From Synechococcus sp. WH 8101 (lineage in GTDB: Bacteria > Cyanobacteriota > Cyanobacteriia > PCC-6307 > Cyanobiaceae), in assembly GCF_004209775.1 (NCBI RefSeq), contig NZ_CP035914.1:1178001-1242000 (forward strand): a stretch of 64,000 bases of DNA. The letters are read 5' to 3'. Positions 39,106 through 47,727 of the stretch are shown in pieces. The translations under genes were made by a program, and so were the position numbers. Numbering within the stretch: position 1 is the stretch's first letter; the number at the start of each line of letters is the position of its first letter. The notes under the pieces are model-generated. The model saw only the letters and a program-made list of their open reading frames with translations. It searched no databases and had not been told where the DNA came from.

Positions 39106-39882
39106 ATGGCCAGCAATTCAAATTATTTGCGGTTGACTAATTTGACGCAAGCGACATCATCTCGGCCATTGTTTGTGTTTTTGCCGGGTATGGATGGCAC
39201 TTGCTTTTCCTCGCAATCACAAGCTGTTGGCCTTGGTTCTAGTTTTGATGTCCGAGGTCTTTTTATTCCCCCGTGCGATCGCTCGGGATGGAGCGAGCTG
39301 ACCGAAGAGGTAGCCACACTGATTCGATTGGAGCAATCTCTACATCCCGGGCAAGCCACCATAATTTGTGGTGAATCGTTTGGAGGTTGTCTTGCCCTAA
39401 GTCTGGTGTCGCGATTTCCAGATCTCTGTAATCAGCTGATTTTGGTCAATCCTGCTTCTTCAGCCAGTCAACAGCCATGGATTAGTTCTTTCGCTTTTCT
39501 GGCTGAGCTGTTGCCAGCGACGTTCTACAAACTTTCGACTTTCAGTCTCCTTGATCTATTGATTGCATCCCACAGGGTTCGCAAGCCGATGAGGCAGAAA
39601 TTGTTGTCTGTCATGCAGGCTGTTGGCCCTCAAAATGCCGCCTGGAGGTTGTCATTGCTGAGCAAGTTTGATGTCGACGACTTTGTCATTGATCGTCCGC
39701 CGCAATCCATTTTGATTCTGGCTTCCGGCGCTGATCGTCTTCTCCCTTCCAAGCGCGAAGCGTCGCGATTGTCACAACGTTTTCCGAGGGCAACAACCGT
39801 GTTGCTCCCTGAGAGCGGACATGCCTGTCTGCTGGAGGATGAGATCGATTTGTCTGCCATCCTCAAGGGTCTTGATCGATGA
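39106..39882 (+). CDS. alpha/beta hydrolase paired with the acyltransferase
   Basis: The product has 258 residues. RPLFVFLPGMDGTCFSS (oxyanion region), ATIICGESFGGCLALSLVSR (nucleophile elbow G-E-S-F-G-G), SILILASGADRLLPS (acid) and LLPESGHACLLED (His) form the hydrolase triad. GESFGG and LPG.DGTG-like motifs are those of the esterase half of plant phytyl ester synthases. It is co-transcribed with the acyltransferase. Likely role: moving an acyl chain between a galactolipid and an alcohol acceptor; substrate unproven. Confidence 0.75.
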   Translation: MASNSNYLRLTNLTQATSSRPLFVFLPGMDGTCFSSQSQAVGLGSSFDVRGLFIPPCDRSGWSELTEEVATLIRLEQSLHPGQATIICGESFGGCLALSLVSRFPDLCNQLILVNPASSASQQPWISSFAFLAELLPATFYKLSTFSLLDLLIASHRVRKPMRQKLLSVMQAVGPQNAAWRLSLLSKFDVDDFVIDRPPQSILILASGADRLLPSKREASRLSQRFPRATTVLLPESGHACLLEDEIDLSAILKGLDR

Positions 39883-39971
39883 TCTGACCGAGACTCGATC
39901 GTTCAGATCACCCACTCCTATGGAACGCAATCAATCTGAATCAGCATGGTGATCAATCGATCGAAGAGGTA

Positions 39972-40475
39972 TCAAGCAACTCCTGATAGCTCTGACTCCG
40001 TCTTGGTGTTCGCTGCCAAGGATGCTTCCAGTCGAGACTGCTGGGCTTCGAGGTCGGGCGCAAAACGACGCAGGATTAACTCATCAAGAGCAAATCGGCC
40101 AGGACCTGAGGCTAGCAATGACGCTGAAGCTGCAAAATAAAGACCAAGCAGCTCCAATAGGTAGATGTTGAAGCCGTTGATGGCGATTGCGTGATAAATG
40201 GCAACGCTGATTGTTCCCAAAATCGCAAGTGCTCCGAATCGGGTCAACAATCCGAGAATGAGAAGCCAGCTCCCGACGATTTCGGAAAAGGCAGCGATGT
40301 AAGAGAGTACAATGGGGAATGGCAGATGCAAGGGGCGGACGAAAGCGTCAGCAAAATTCTCGATATTCGCGAGCTTTTCATAGCCGTGATGGATCAAGAG
40401 CATTCCTGTGACCACCCTCAGCACAAGGAGCCCAAGGTCAAGAAGGAATGGCTTTGAAAGAATGATGCGAAGCAT
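39972..40475 (-). CDS. DoxX-family membrane protein
   Basis: The product has 167 residues. LLVLRVVTGMLLIHHGYEKL, SYIAAFSEIVGSWLLILGLL and the four-helix layout are those of the DoxX family (RxxxGxxxxxHGxxKL). DoxX proteins are linked to thiol/oxidative-stress membrane complexes. The tail of 35 residues is soluble. It converges with the hydrolase gene. Confidence 0.85.
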   Translation of the reverse strand: MLRIILSKPFLLDLGLLVLRVVTGMLLIHHGYEKLANIENFADAFVRPLHLPFPIVLSYIAAFSEIVGSWLLILGLLTRFGALAILGTISVAIYHAIAINGFNIYLLELLGLYFAASASLLASGPGRFALDELILRRFAPDLEAQQSRLEASLAANTKTESELSGVA

Positions 40476-40669
40476 GAAAAGACTCTTGCGCTTTACAAAA
40501 CTTAAAGGCAGTGTGGTCGTGGTCGCGAGCTACGCCGCGATGGCAATGCGAATTGAGCAGAACTACCTAGCCCGATAAGGATCCGATGACGTCTCTGGGC
40601 GTATCCGCCGAAACTTGCCCGAATTCGCTTCTGGCGGCAGCGTGGATTCACCTCTGGGGTTGCCCCCGC

Positions 40670-40942
40670 ATGAGCTGGCAAGAGTTCGATCCCCTGGTGG
40701 ACGATGCCGAGAGCGATCGGGAGCTCCGCTGGCTGTTGCGTCACCACCGCAGCGCAGAAGACCAGGTTCTGGCGGTCAGCAAGCTCGGTTTCCGGGTGCT
40801 CTGGCCGAATGAAAGCTCCCGGGTGTGCATCTCCGATTCCAGCCGCACGGACGCCGAGCTGCAGGTGGAGCTGGACTTGCGCCACTCCCACCCCCGCGCG
40901 CTTGATCTGGTGGTGGAGCGAATCGAGGTGGTGCGCCGCTGA
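40670..40942 (+). CDS. hypothetical protein with a truncated copy 2.3 kb away
   Basis: The product has 90 residues from the ATG at 40670 (MSWQEFDPLVDDAESDRELR). It has a helical N-terminus, then LAVSKLGFRVLWPNESSRVC and ELQVELDLRHSHPRALDLVV. The first 25 residues recur in a stopped copy at 42972-43052. No known function. It is followed by the small membrane protein gene at 40962. Confidence 0.6.
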   Translation: MSWQEFDPLVDDAESDRELRWLLRHHRSAEDQVLAVSKLGFRVLWPNESSRVCISDSSRTDAELQVELDLRHSHPRALDLVVERIEVVRR

Positions 40943-40961
40943 GGGCGCAACAAGAAACGTG

Positions 40962-41144
40962 ATGGTCAATCCCGTCTGGTTACTGCTGCCCTGGGCACTG
41001 GTGGCGCTCTCAGCCGGGGTGAAGATCTGGCGTCTCACCAGTCCCTGGCGACAGCGGGGGATGGCCAGCTCTGATCAAACCGACATGAACGCGGCCCGGC
41101 AGACCCTCGAGCGGATCTGGGAGCAGGATCAGCAGAGGAGATGA
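40962..41144 (+). CDS. small membrane protein, copy 2 of a duplicated gene
   Basis: The product has 60 residues (MVNPVWLLLPWALVALSAGV), nearly identical to the product at 27929-28111: one membrane helix, the KIWRLTSPWRQR segment and a C-terminal helix, RQTLERIWEQDQQRR. The two copies sit beside different neighbours, one at the edge of the integrated element and one in the chromosome, so one is probably a recent copy. Confidence 0.75.
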   Translation: MVNPVWLLLPWALVALSAGVKIWRLTSPWRQRGMASSDQTDMNAARQTLERIWEQDQQRR

Positions 41145-41206
41145 AGGCATGCATTCCCTGCTCTGGGCAAATCGTTGGGGACCTGCTCCGCCTTTGGCCA
41201 GCAACC

Positions 41207-41245
41207 GATTGACGAGCAGCAGTTCATTGCTGCTCGTAATCAATC
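41207..41245. repeat. long hairpin
   Basis: GATTGA-CGAGCAGCA and TGCTGCTCG-TAATCAATC form a near-perfect stem of about 15 pairs around a six-base loop. Without a T-run it is not a standard terminator; it may still end or stabilise the transcript of the small membrane protein gene just upstream. Confidence 0.6.
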
Positions 41246-41312
41246 ACACTCGCGGATCTCTGATCGGTGTCCACCAAGCCGGGGGAAGCCCACCCTCATC
41301 CGTCAGCCGTGA

Positions 41313-41486
41313 TTACTTGCAGCTAAAGCGTGCGTTTTCAATGGGATGGGACCCATTGGGAACGTCAAGAACGCACTCAAGACGGTTGCCGACCGGGTAA
41401 TGACTTGACGAGCCAGCGAGGTAAAAGGCGAGTGATGCGACGGCAGATACAGTAAGTAGCGCAACGAGGAAAGCTGAGAGATGCAT
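41313..41486 (-). CDS. small secreted or membrane-anchored protein
   Basis: The product has 57 residues: MHLSAFLVALLTVSAVASLA (signal or anchor helix), then SHYPVGNRLECVLDVPNGSH and ENARFSCK. Two Cys in the short exported part may form a disulfide. It lies 28 bases behind the gene at 41515-41757, which is also exported; the two may form a unit. No family recognised. Confidence 0.5.
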   Translation of the reverse strand: MHLSAFLVALLTVSAVASLAFYLAGSSSHYPVGNRLECVLDVPNGSHPIENARFSCK

Positions 41487-41514
41487 GGTCGTATTCGTGA
41501 GAAGTGTGTGGTGA

Positions 41515-41757
41515 TCAGCGATAGGTGGGGGTGATCCGGATGTGATCTACCCATTCGCAGTCCATATGGGCCGATATGGCTTCCGTATAGATCTGCTGGG
41601 TTTGGTTGCCGACTTGGATGAACCCTGCGTGTTGCGCTGATTGAGCAGGCACTGGTGTGCACTGGCGGGTTTGGATGTGAGTCATGGTCTGTGCCTGCGC
41701 AGGTACAGCAAAGGTCAGGGTGGTGAGGAGAGGAAGGAAGAATGTGCTGAGGTTCAT
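41515..41757 (-). CDS. small exported protein
   Basis: The product has 80 residues. MNLSTFFLPLLTTLTFAVPA and QAQT form a signal peptide with an A-Q-A cleavage site; the mature part (TMTHIQTRQCTPVPAQSAQH, then GNQTQQIYTEAISAHMDCEW) has two Cys and is Gln/Thr-rich. It is periplasmic or outer surface. Function unknown. Confidence 0.6.
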   Translation of the reverse strand: MNLSTFFLPLLTTLTFAVPAQAQTMTHIQTRQCTPVPAQSAQHAGFIQVGNQTQQIYTEAISAHMDCEWVDHIRITPTYR

Positions 41758-42059
41758 GAGTCAGGGAATGCGTGCAGGGTTCCCCCTTGATGCATTCATC
41801 GTCGGCCGTGGCTATGACGTTCTCCATCACCTATCAAGGGGATTTGTTTGCAGATATCCACTCCCCCACATGGGGGATGTAAAGCTCTGGCTATGCGCTT
41901 TGAGCCTGCAATCTGGTGCACTGGCAGAATGTCAGTCTTCAGGTCAAGAGAAGTCAGCAACGTGCTCGCTTGCAGGCACGAGCTATGGCCAGGCGCCTGA
42001 GCCCCGGACTCCCTGTCGCATTGGTGGCGCTTGAAGACCCTGATGGGCAGACTGAGTCG

Positions 42060-42758
42060 ATGGACCTCACCCCCAATATCCCAGTCTTGATCTCTGGACT
42101 GCCCCAGGTGGCCGACCTGATGCAGGGCAGCAGCACCTTGGCCTGTATTGGGAGTCGTGCCTTGCTGTCCCTTTTTGTTTGCGCTGCGCCTTTCCCTGAA
42201 AGTATTGTTGGGGCAGTCACCACAGAAGGAGAGGCTCTCTCCCTGTTAGAGCAACACAAGCCTGCCTTCCTTTTTGTGACCGAATCGCTGGAGAAAGGCA
42301 ACGGCTTATCGCTAGTACATCGCGCTCACCAGCTGCAACCAGAGCTGCGCACGCTGCTGATCTTGTCGAGCGATCGCCATGAGCGCCTACAGCAAGCAAT
42401 TGACTACGGCTGCAATGGAGTCGTGGTTGAAAACCGGCTCGCAGAGGGTTCCATGGTTCATGCCATCCGTGCCGTCGTGGGCGGCGGCATCTACTTCGAT
42501 AGAGTTGCCGTTGGGGCACTGAGATCAAGTGGCCGGGGAGAAATATCTGAACCCGTCGAGCCTTTGAGTCAACGGGAATTGGAAATCTTGCAGCTCGTTC
42601 TTCAGGGCTACACCAATAGAGAGATGGCCGACGTCCTAACCGTGTCAGCTGAGACAGTGAAAACTCATATGAGCCATATTCTTTCAAAGTTGCAGGCTAA
42701 AGATAGAACCCATGCCGCTGTCATTGGACTGCGCCGTGGACTGGTGAGCTGGGTTTAA
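42060..42758 (+). CDS. LuxR/NarL-type response regulator
   Basis: The product has 232 residues from the ATG at 42060 (MDLTPNIPVLISGLPQVADL). The N-terminal receiver-like domain is degenerate: the phosphorylation-site region reads HKPAFLFVTESLEKGNGLSL with no Asp in the usual place. The C-terminal LuxR helix-turn-helix is typical: VEPLSQRELEILQLVLQGYT, NREMADVLTVSAETVKTHMS, HILSKLQAKDRTHAAVIG. It probably acts without phosphorylation. No histidine kinase is adjacent. Confidence 0.85.
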   Translation: MDLTPNIPVLISGLPQVADLMQGSSTLACIGSRALLSLFVCAAPFPESIVGAVTTEGEALSLLEQHKPAFLFVTESLEKGNGLSLVHRAHQLQPELRTLLILSSDRHERLQQAIDYGCNGVVVENRLAEGSMVHAIRAVVGGGIYFDRVAVGALRSSGRGEISEPVEPLSQRELEILQLVLQGYTNREMADVLTVSAETVKTHMSHILSKLQAKDRTHAAVIGLRRGLVSWV

Positions 42759-42777
42759 GCGGAAGCATGATGCGCCA

Positions 42778-42972
42778 TCAGAACCTCTGGGTGATTGTGG
42801 GATCCATCGACAACCAACTGACGATGATGCTCACCAGGTTATCCGCGGTGCTGAAATGTTGATTTTTAATGGCAGCCTGAGCAGTCCCCTTTGAGGCTTC
42901 TACCTTCATGCGCGCGATGCAGGCTCTGATGCGCTTGCTGATGCGTGTGATGCTTTCTGTCTCTGCTGCCAT
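42778..42972 (-). CDS. possible small protein
   Basis: The frame has 64 residues, MAAETESITRISKRIRACIA, then RMKVEASKGTAQAAIKNQHF. Composition is acceptable but there is no other support, and its 5' end touches the duplicated fragment at 42972. Weak call. Confidence 0.3.
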   Translation of the reverse strand: MAAETESITRISKRIRACIARMKVEASKGTAQAAIKNQHFSTADNLVSIIVSWLSMDPTITQRF

Positions 42973-43052
42973 GGCAAGAGTTCGAACGCCTGGTGAATGA
43001 TGTCGAGAGCGATCGTGAGCTCCGCTGGATGTTGCGCTACTGCCTCAGTTAG
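42972..43052 (+). pseudogene. truncated duplicate of the 40670 gene
   Basis: The frame WQEFERLVNDVESDRELRWM, then LRYCLS and a stop, repeats residues 3-27 of the gene at 40670-40942 with a few changes and then ends. There is no start codon in frame with it nearby. It is a remnant of a second copy. Confidence 0.7.
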
Positions 43053-43930
43053 CGGTGACCGGTTGGAGCGTGTTCGACGCCCGATGATCGCAACTCTCGA
43101 TGGTCCTTGAGCCAGGCACTGACGCATTGCACGCAGGCTTCCGTCGATTCGTAAGGCAATACATTGCGGCCCGGGATGGTCTCGATCGCCGCAGCAGGCA
43201 GCTTCTGCCGATAAGTGGCGAGGCGTTGATCCACGTCGTCCCAGTTGCGTGAGCGGCCGATGCCAGTTGCTGAGCGGCCGAACACTACCAGCAATGGAAG
43301 GCTCAGCTGAGTGAGTTGGGGTTCCCAGTCACGCCGCCAGAACCCCGCCAGAAACGAATACACGGCCCATCGGGTCTCCATGGCGCGGGATCCCTGCCTG
43401 AGGGTTTCCAGCCACTCCTCATCCACCGCGTCGGCATCGGCAAACAGGTTCTTTTTGGAGAACGACTGCAGAAAACTGCGTCGCCTCGCGTAGCGATAGA
43501 AGATGTTGCCGATGGGGCCTTGGAACAACCAGCGCCAGAGCCGCTGGGAGCGTTCAATCGGGAAGGGTTCTTGCAGCACTCGCCAGCCCGGCGGACTGAT
43601 GGCCACCAGGCCGCTCACCGATTCCGGGGCCTGCTGCATCAGGGCCAGGGCGATGGGCAGAGAGCTGCCCTGGGTGACGAGCACCACTGGACCTGCGTTG
43701 CGCTGCTTGAGCAGAGTGACCAGTGGTTGCGCCCAGTCGTTAGGTGAGAGCGGTGCCGTGGAGTAGGGCGCGTTGCCGCATCCGATCAGATCGGGAGCCA
43801 GCAGTTCAGTGTTAGGACTTTTTCTGTGCCAGCGCTGAATAAAGCGATCCCAGAACCGTGAGGAGAGCCCCACTCCGATCGGATGGATCAGCAGGAGCGT
43901 GGGTTCCTTCTGGTGATCGGCCGATGTCAT
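43049..43930 (-). CDS. alpha/beta hydrolase
   Basis: The product has 293 residues. LLLIHPIGVGLSSRFWDRFI, LLAPDLIGCGNAP, PVVLVTQGSSLPIALALMQQ (nucleophile Ser in TQGSSLP, where G-x-S-x-G is usual), LLVVFGRSATGIGR and TIPGRNVLPYESTEACVQCV are the hydrolase landmarks. The nucleophile elbow lacks the last Gly and the usual catalytic His region reads GRNVLPYE, so the activity may differ from an esterase. The H-P-I-G-V-G start is typical of a cyanobacterial hydrolase group. Confidence 0.75.
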   Translation of the reverse strand: MTSADHQKEPTLLLIHPIGVGLSSRFWDRFIQRWHRKSPNTELLAPDLIGCGNAPYSTAPLSPNDWAQPLVTLLKQRNAGPVVLVTQGSSLPIALALMQQAPESVSGLVAISPPGWRVLQEPFPIERSQRLWRWLFQGPIGNIFYRYARRRSFLQSFSKKNLFADADAVDEEWLETLRQGSRAMETRWAVYSFLAGFWRRDWEPQLTQLSLPLLVVFGRSATGIGRSRNWDDVDQRLATYRQKLPAAAIETIPGRNVLPYESTEACVQCVSAWLKDHRELRSSGVEHAPTGHR

Positions 43931-44172
43931 GCAGCTGTGGGTTCCGGGGTGTCCTGGTCTGGGAAGTGAACGACCAAAAGGGGTTCGTCGGTGAGATCAC
44001 CGTTGGCGTTGAGCAGTTCCGGGTGGGTGGTGCGCAAGCCAGTGCGGTCTGTTGTCCGAGAGTGCTGGTGACCTCTCGCTGCTCCGGTCTGACCTGCCAT
44101 CAAGCGGAAGGCCTGCAACAGAAGCACCAGACAACAGGAGCCATAGAGGAGGGGGAACAGGCTGGTCAACAT
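43927..44172 (-). CDS. DUF2973-like small membrane protein
   Basis: The product has 81 residues: one N-terminal membrane helix (LFPLLYGSCCLVLLLQAFRL), then a soluble tail with THPELLNANGDLTDEPLLVV and HFPDQD. The helix plus HPE.LD..G.....LL.V pattern is what I remember of DUF2973. Its 3' end overlaps the hydrolase start by four bases, and it follows two other tiny membrane genes on the same strand. Confidence 0.6.
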   Translation of the reverse strand: MLTSLFPLLYGSCCLVLLLQAFRLMAGQTGAARGHQHSRTTDRTGLRTTHPELLNANGDLTDEPLLVVHFPDQDTPEPTAA

Positions 44173-44175
44173 GGA

Positions 44176-44307
44176 TCAGCCCTTTTGCTTGAGCGAGGGA
44201 AGGTCGGTTGGTTGGGCCAGAACGTAGGTGACGGCAGCCGTGATCACCACCGAAAAGACAACCATGCCCAGAATGAAAGGAGTGTAATCCGTCACGAGAT
44301 CAAGCAT
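44176..44307 (-). CDS. tiny membrane protein
   Basis: The product has 43 residues from the ATG at 44307 (MLDLVTDYTPFILGMVVFSV). A single helix, FILGMVVFSVVITAAVTYVL, makes up most of it. It lies three bases upstream of the DUF2973-like gene. Function unknown. Confidence 0.5.
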   Translation of the reverse strand: MLDLVTDYTPFILGMVVFSVVITAAVTYVLAQPTDLPSLKQKG

Positions 44308-44378
44308 CTGCAATAAATCGTAACGCTTTGCGAGGGCTGCTGCGTTGGTGCGGCCGGGCATTGGCCAGATCCTGCGAT

Positions 44379-44618
44379 TCAGGCTCCACCGTGTGGATCG
44401 CTTTCAGGTGCGGGCTTGGTCATGATTTGGTAGAGCCTGTAGCCACCCCAGCTCCAGACTATTGACCAAAGCACAAAGGTGATGGCGGTACCAAGTTGGC
44501 CAGATTCCAGAGAATAAAGGCCAGCATGGATCAAGCCGGCATCAATCAAAGAACCACCGATTCCCCACCCGAGCACCCAACTGAACAGAAAACCAATGGC
44601 TTGCAGATTTCCGGTCAT
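44379..44618 (-). CDS. small membrane protein
   Basis: The product has 79 residues with two membrane segments, IGFLFSWVLGWGIGGSLIDA and LGTAITFVLWSIVWSWGGYR, and a short acidic tail. Its start overlaps the stop of the superoxide dismutase gene by four bases, so it is co-translated with it. Function unknown. Confidence 0.6.
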   Translation of the reverse strand: MTGNLQAIGFLFSWVLGWGIGGSLIDAGLIHAGLYSLESGQLGTAITFVLWSIVWSWGGYRLYQIMTKPAPESDPHGGA

Positions 44619-45304
44619 GCGAGTGCCTGGTTGTAGCGACGGTTCACCTCAGTCCAGTTCACCAGATCCCACCAAGAACTGATGTAGTCGACCCTGCGAT
44701 TTTGGTACTTGAGGTAGTAAGCATGCTCCCAGACATCGAGGCCGAGCAGCGGCGTACCGTTCTCGATCCCAGGTAGGTCCATCAAGGGATTGTCTTGGTT
44801 GGCCGTGCTGGTGATCGCCAGGCTTCCGTCGTCGGTGCAGATCAGCCAGGCCCAGCCAGAACCGAATCGGCTGGCGGCAGCTTGCGAGAATTGCATTTTC
44901 ATCGCGTCCAGCGACCCAAAGCTCGAGGTGATTGCTGCTAACAGGTCGTCTGATGGCGTGCCGCCCTCACCAGGTGGTGCCATCACTGCCCAGAATTGGC
45001 TGTGATTCCAATGGCCACCGCCGTTGTTCCGCACTGCGAGCGGAAAGTGGGACATCTGACCCTGGAGTGTCTCGAGATCCAAGGATTGCAAGGCAGGGTT
45101 GGCTCTGATCTGGCCATTCAGATTGCTCACATAGGCGGCGTGATGGCGATCGTGATGGAGCGTCATGGTGTCTGCATCGATCGCCGGCTCCAGGGCTTCC
45201 ACTGGATAGGGCAATGGGGGAAGGCTGAATTGGGCCCAGGCCGGTGCTGCAACGGCAACCAACGCCAGAAGTGTTAGGCAGCACGTGCGAATCAGGCGCA
45301 ACAT
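44615..45304 (-). CDS. exported Fe/Mn superoxide dismutase
   Basis: The product has 229 residues. Residues 1-25 (MLRLIRTCCLTLLALVAVAA, PAWAQ) are a signal peptide with an AWA cleavage site. The enzyme follows: MTLHHDRHHAAYVSNLN, NNGGGHWNHSQFWAVM, FGSGWAWLICTDD and LLGLDVWEHAYYLKYQNRR, with all metal ligands (His, His, Asp, His). NNGGGHWNH is typical of the Mn or cambialistic group. An exported form would protect periplasm or thylakoid lumen from superoxide. Confidence 0.9.
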   Translation of the reverse strand: MLRLIRTCCLTLLALVAVAAPAWAQFSLPPLPYPVEALEPAIDADTMTLHHDRHHAAYVSNLNGQIRANPALQSLDLETLQGQMSHFPLAVRNNGGGHWNHSQFWAVMAPPGEGGTPSDDLLAAITSSFGSLDAMKMQFSQAAASRFGSGWAWLICTDDGSLAITSTANQDNPLMDLPGIENGTPLLGLDVWEHAYYLKYQNRRVDYISSWWDLVNWTEVNRRYNQALA

Positions 45305-45435
45305 GAACGGGCAAGCGCAAGTGGCTCCAGCCTGACGGATACCTCGGCTTGGCCGCTGTGGCCCATTCGTGCCGATGCTTGAACTTTCCTCCGTGGGCTG
45401 ACATGTAGAACGGGCTCTGGCGCTGTTGTTGAGCG

Positions 45436-47094
45436 GTGGATCTGCGGCCCTGGGAGGCGATCGTGGTGGGCTCCGGCGCCACCGGTGGTGTGGCCGCCCT
45501 CACCCTGGCCGAGGCCGGTGTGCGGGTGTTGGTGATTGAGGCGGGGCGCTCGCTATCTGCGCGCGATGCCCTGGGCTTTGAACCGCTCAACAGCCTGCGC
45601 CGCTTCAGCGCCCTCAGCAGCGGACGACAGCAACGCCAGGCTCAGCATCCCGGCTACTGGAAGCACAACCCCCAGCTGTTCATCGACGAACAGGAGCACC
45701 CCTACAGCCATCCGGCCGAGCGTCCGTTTCTCTGGACCCGGGCCGATCAGGTGGGTGGCCGCAGCCTCACCTGGGGTGGTATCACGCTGCGGCTCTCAGA
45801 CGCCGATTTTCAGGCGGCCGAACGGGATGGCGTTGGCAGCAGCTGGCCGATTCGCCACGCCGATCTCGATCCGCACTACACCGCCCTGGAGCAACGGCTC
45901 GGCGTATATGGGCAGCGGGATGGCTATGGCCAGGTTCCCGATGGCTGGGCCCAGCAGGCCTTGCCCTCCACCCTCGAGGAACAGCGCTTTGCTGCCGCCG
46001 TGCGTGAGCAGCACGGCTACCCCTGGATGCCCTCCCGTGGCTTCGCGGCCCATCCAGCCCAAGCCAGGAAGCGTTGGCCCAGCTCCAGCAGCCCCGGAAG
46101 CACCCTGCAGGCCGCTCTGGCGACAGGGCGTGTGCAGCTCCTCAGTGAGCACCGCGTCGAGCGTTTCGAGCTCAACCGCCATCACGACCGCGCCGAAGCG
46201 GTGATTGCGATCGATCGGGCCACAGGCCAGCGGCAGCGACTGGCGGCCCAGCAGATCGTGCTTTGCGCCTCCACGATCCAGACCCTGCGTCTGCTGTTGC
46301 AGTCAGAGGAACAGGCGGCTGAGGGTCGCGGCTTCATCGATCCCTCCGGACGACTCGGCGTGGCCCTGATGGATCACGTGTCGACCTGCCGCTTCTTTGC
46401 CATGCCGGCAGCAACGCCCGCCGATCCAAGTGCTCCCGCCACGACCCCGGCGGAGCTTTCCGGCGCCGGCAGCTTTTTTCTTCCTTTCGGTCATGCGCTG
46501 CCCGACACCAGCGCCGCCCGGCCCCTGCGGGGCTATGGCCTCTGGGGCGGCATCAATCGTTTCGATCCGCCCGCCTGGCTTAAACGGCAGCCCGAGTGCC
46601 GGCTCGGGTTCCTGATCGGCCACGGTGAGGTGCTTCCGGATCCGGCCAATCGGGTCAGCCTTGAGGGGCCCCTCGATCGCTGGGGCAGCCCCACCGTGCA
46701 CATCGACTGCCGCTGGCGCCGCAATGAAGAGGTGATGACCCGGCACATGGAGCAGACGATCGCCGCTGCGATCGCTGCAGCCGGCGGCACGATGTTGCCC
46801 CTGGTTGATCTGGTCAAGGCCCCTCTCATCGAACCGCTGCTGCGGCAGGCGGTCGCTTTGACCGATGGGGCTGCCCCCCCCGGCTACTACATCCATGAGG
46901 TGGGCGGGGCGGCGATGGCGGCCAACGAAAGCGAGGGTGTCGTGGACCCCTGGAATCGGCTCTGGCGTTGCCCCAATGTGCTGGTGGTGGATGGCGCCTG
47001 CTGGCCCAGCTCCGCCTGGCAGAGCCCCACACTCACGATGATGGCGATCACACGCCGGGCCTGTCTGGCGGCGCTCAGGCCTGGGAGCGACTGA
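45436..47094 (+). CDS. GMC-family FAD oxidoreductase
   Basis: The product has 552 residues with a GTG start. N-terminal FAD-binding: WEAIVVGSGATGGVAALTLA, then VRVLVIEAG; RSLTWGGITLRLSD; IVLCASTIQTLRLLLQSE. C-terminal GMC part: GYYIHEVGGAAMAANESEGV (active-site His in the IHE.GG block), NVLVVDGACWPSSAWQSPTL. The family oxidises alcohols such as sugars, choline or fatty alcohols; the substrate here is unknown. The start is supported by FAD motif distance. Confidence 0.9.
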   Translation: MDLRPWEAIVVGSGATGGVAALTLAEAGVRVLVIEAGRSLSARDALGFEPLNSLRRFSALSSGRQQRQAQHPGYWKHNPQLFIDEQEHPYSHPAERPFLWTRADQVGGRSLTWGGITLRLSDADFQAAERDGVGSSWPIRHADLDPHYTALEQRLGVYGQRDGYGQVPDGWAQQALPSTLEEQRFAAAVREQHGYPWMPSRGFAAHPAQARKRWPSSSSPGSTLQAALATGRVQLLSEHRVERFELNRHHDRAEAVIAIDRATGQRQRLAAQQIVLCASTIQTLRLLLQSEEQAAEGRGFIDPSGRLGVALMDHVSTCRFFAMPAATPADPSAPATTPAELSGAGSFFLPFGHALPDTSAARPLRGYGLWGGINRFDPPAWLKRQPECRLGFLIGHGEVLPDPANRVSLEGPLDRWGSPTVHIDCRWRRNEEVMTRHMEQTIAAAIAAAGGTMLPLVDLVKAPLIEPLLRQAVALTDGAAPPGYYIHEVGGAAMAANESEGVVDPWNRLWRCPNVLVVDGACWPSSAWQSPTLTMMAITRRACLAALRPGSD

Positions 47095-47332
47095 ACAGGT
47101 CGTCGAGGTAGCGCTCCGTCACGGCGCGATCACTGCAACCGTTCTGGAACAGAAAATGGGCCAGGGCGGAACTCATCAGCCGGTATTGATCCCAGTGGGG
47201 GTGGTCGCCGATGAACTCCTTCATGCCGCGATAGAGCACCTCAGGGATTTCCGCTTCCATACTCACGTAGGTGGGTGCGTTCTCGGCCGCAGCCGATCCA
47301 TCCACACAGCGTTCCAGATGATTCCGATCCAT
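47075..47332 (-). CDS. DUF2811 protein
   Basis: The product has 85 residues. VSMEAEIPEVLYRGMKEFIG, DHPHWDQYRLMSSALAHFLF and QNGCSDRAVTERYLDDLF match DUF2811, short helical cyanobacterial proteins of unknown function that look ribbon-helix-helix-like. It converges with the GMC gene with a 20-base overlap. Confidence 0.75.
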   Translation of the reverse strand: MDRNHLERCVDGSAAAENAPTYVSMEAEIPEVLYRGMKEFIGDHPHWDQYRLMSSALAHFLFQNGCSDRAVTERYLDDLFSRSQA

Positions 47333-47727
47333 TGAGCGCCTCTGGCGTCAGCACGACATGACCCCAGTAGGAAGCCACAGAACGGTGCGGGGCGTCAAAA
47401 GCTGACGCAATCGATCAACATCCCACGATCTCAGGCGAGACTCAAGCACCACATTGGGGCTCCTTGGCCGTCGAGTGGTCCGCAACACGTTGGCTAAGTC
47501 GGTTCAGGGCGATGTCAAGCCGAAGTGAATACCGATCCTGCATTTCACAGCCGCAGCACCGCTGAAGCGATGTCAACCCCCGACCTGGGGAAAACGCTGC
47601 ACAGGCTGTGGAAACCCGGCGCAAAACCGTTGGCCCCGCGAACCGATAAGCCCTGCTAATGGGAGCGAGTCTCGCGAGACCAGGTCGGGAATGAGAAGTA
47701 TGAGGGGGTGGGAATCACCGGTTTCTT
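47333..47727. other. intergenic stretch without a gene
   Basis: About 395 bases between the DUF2811 start and the CbiX stop. I see no convincing open frame on either strand and no clear terminator. Confidence 0.5.
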
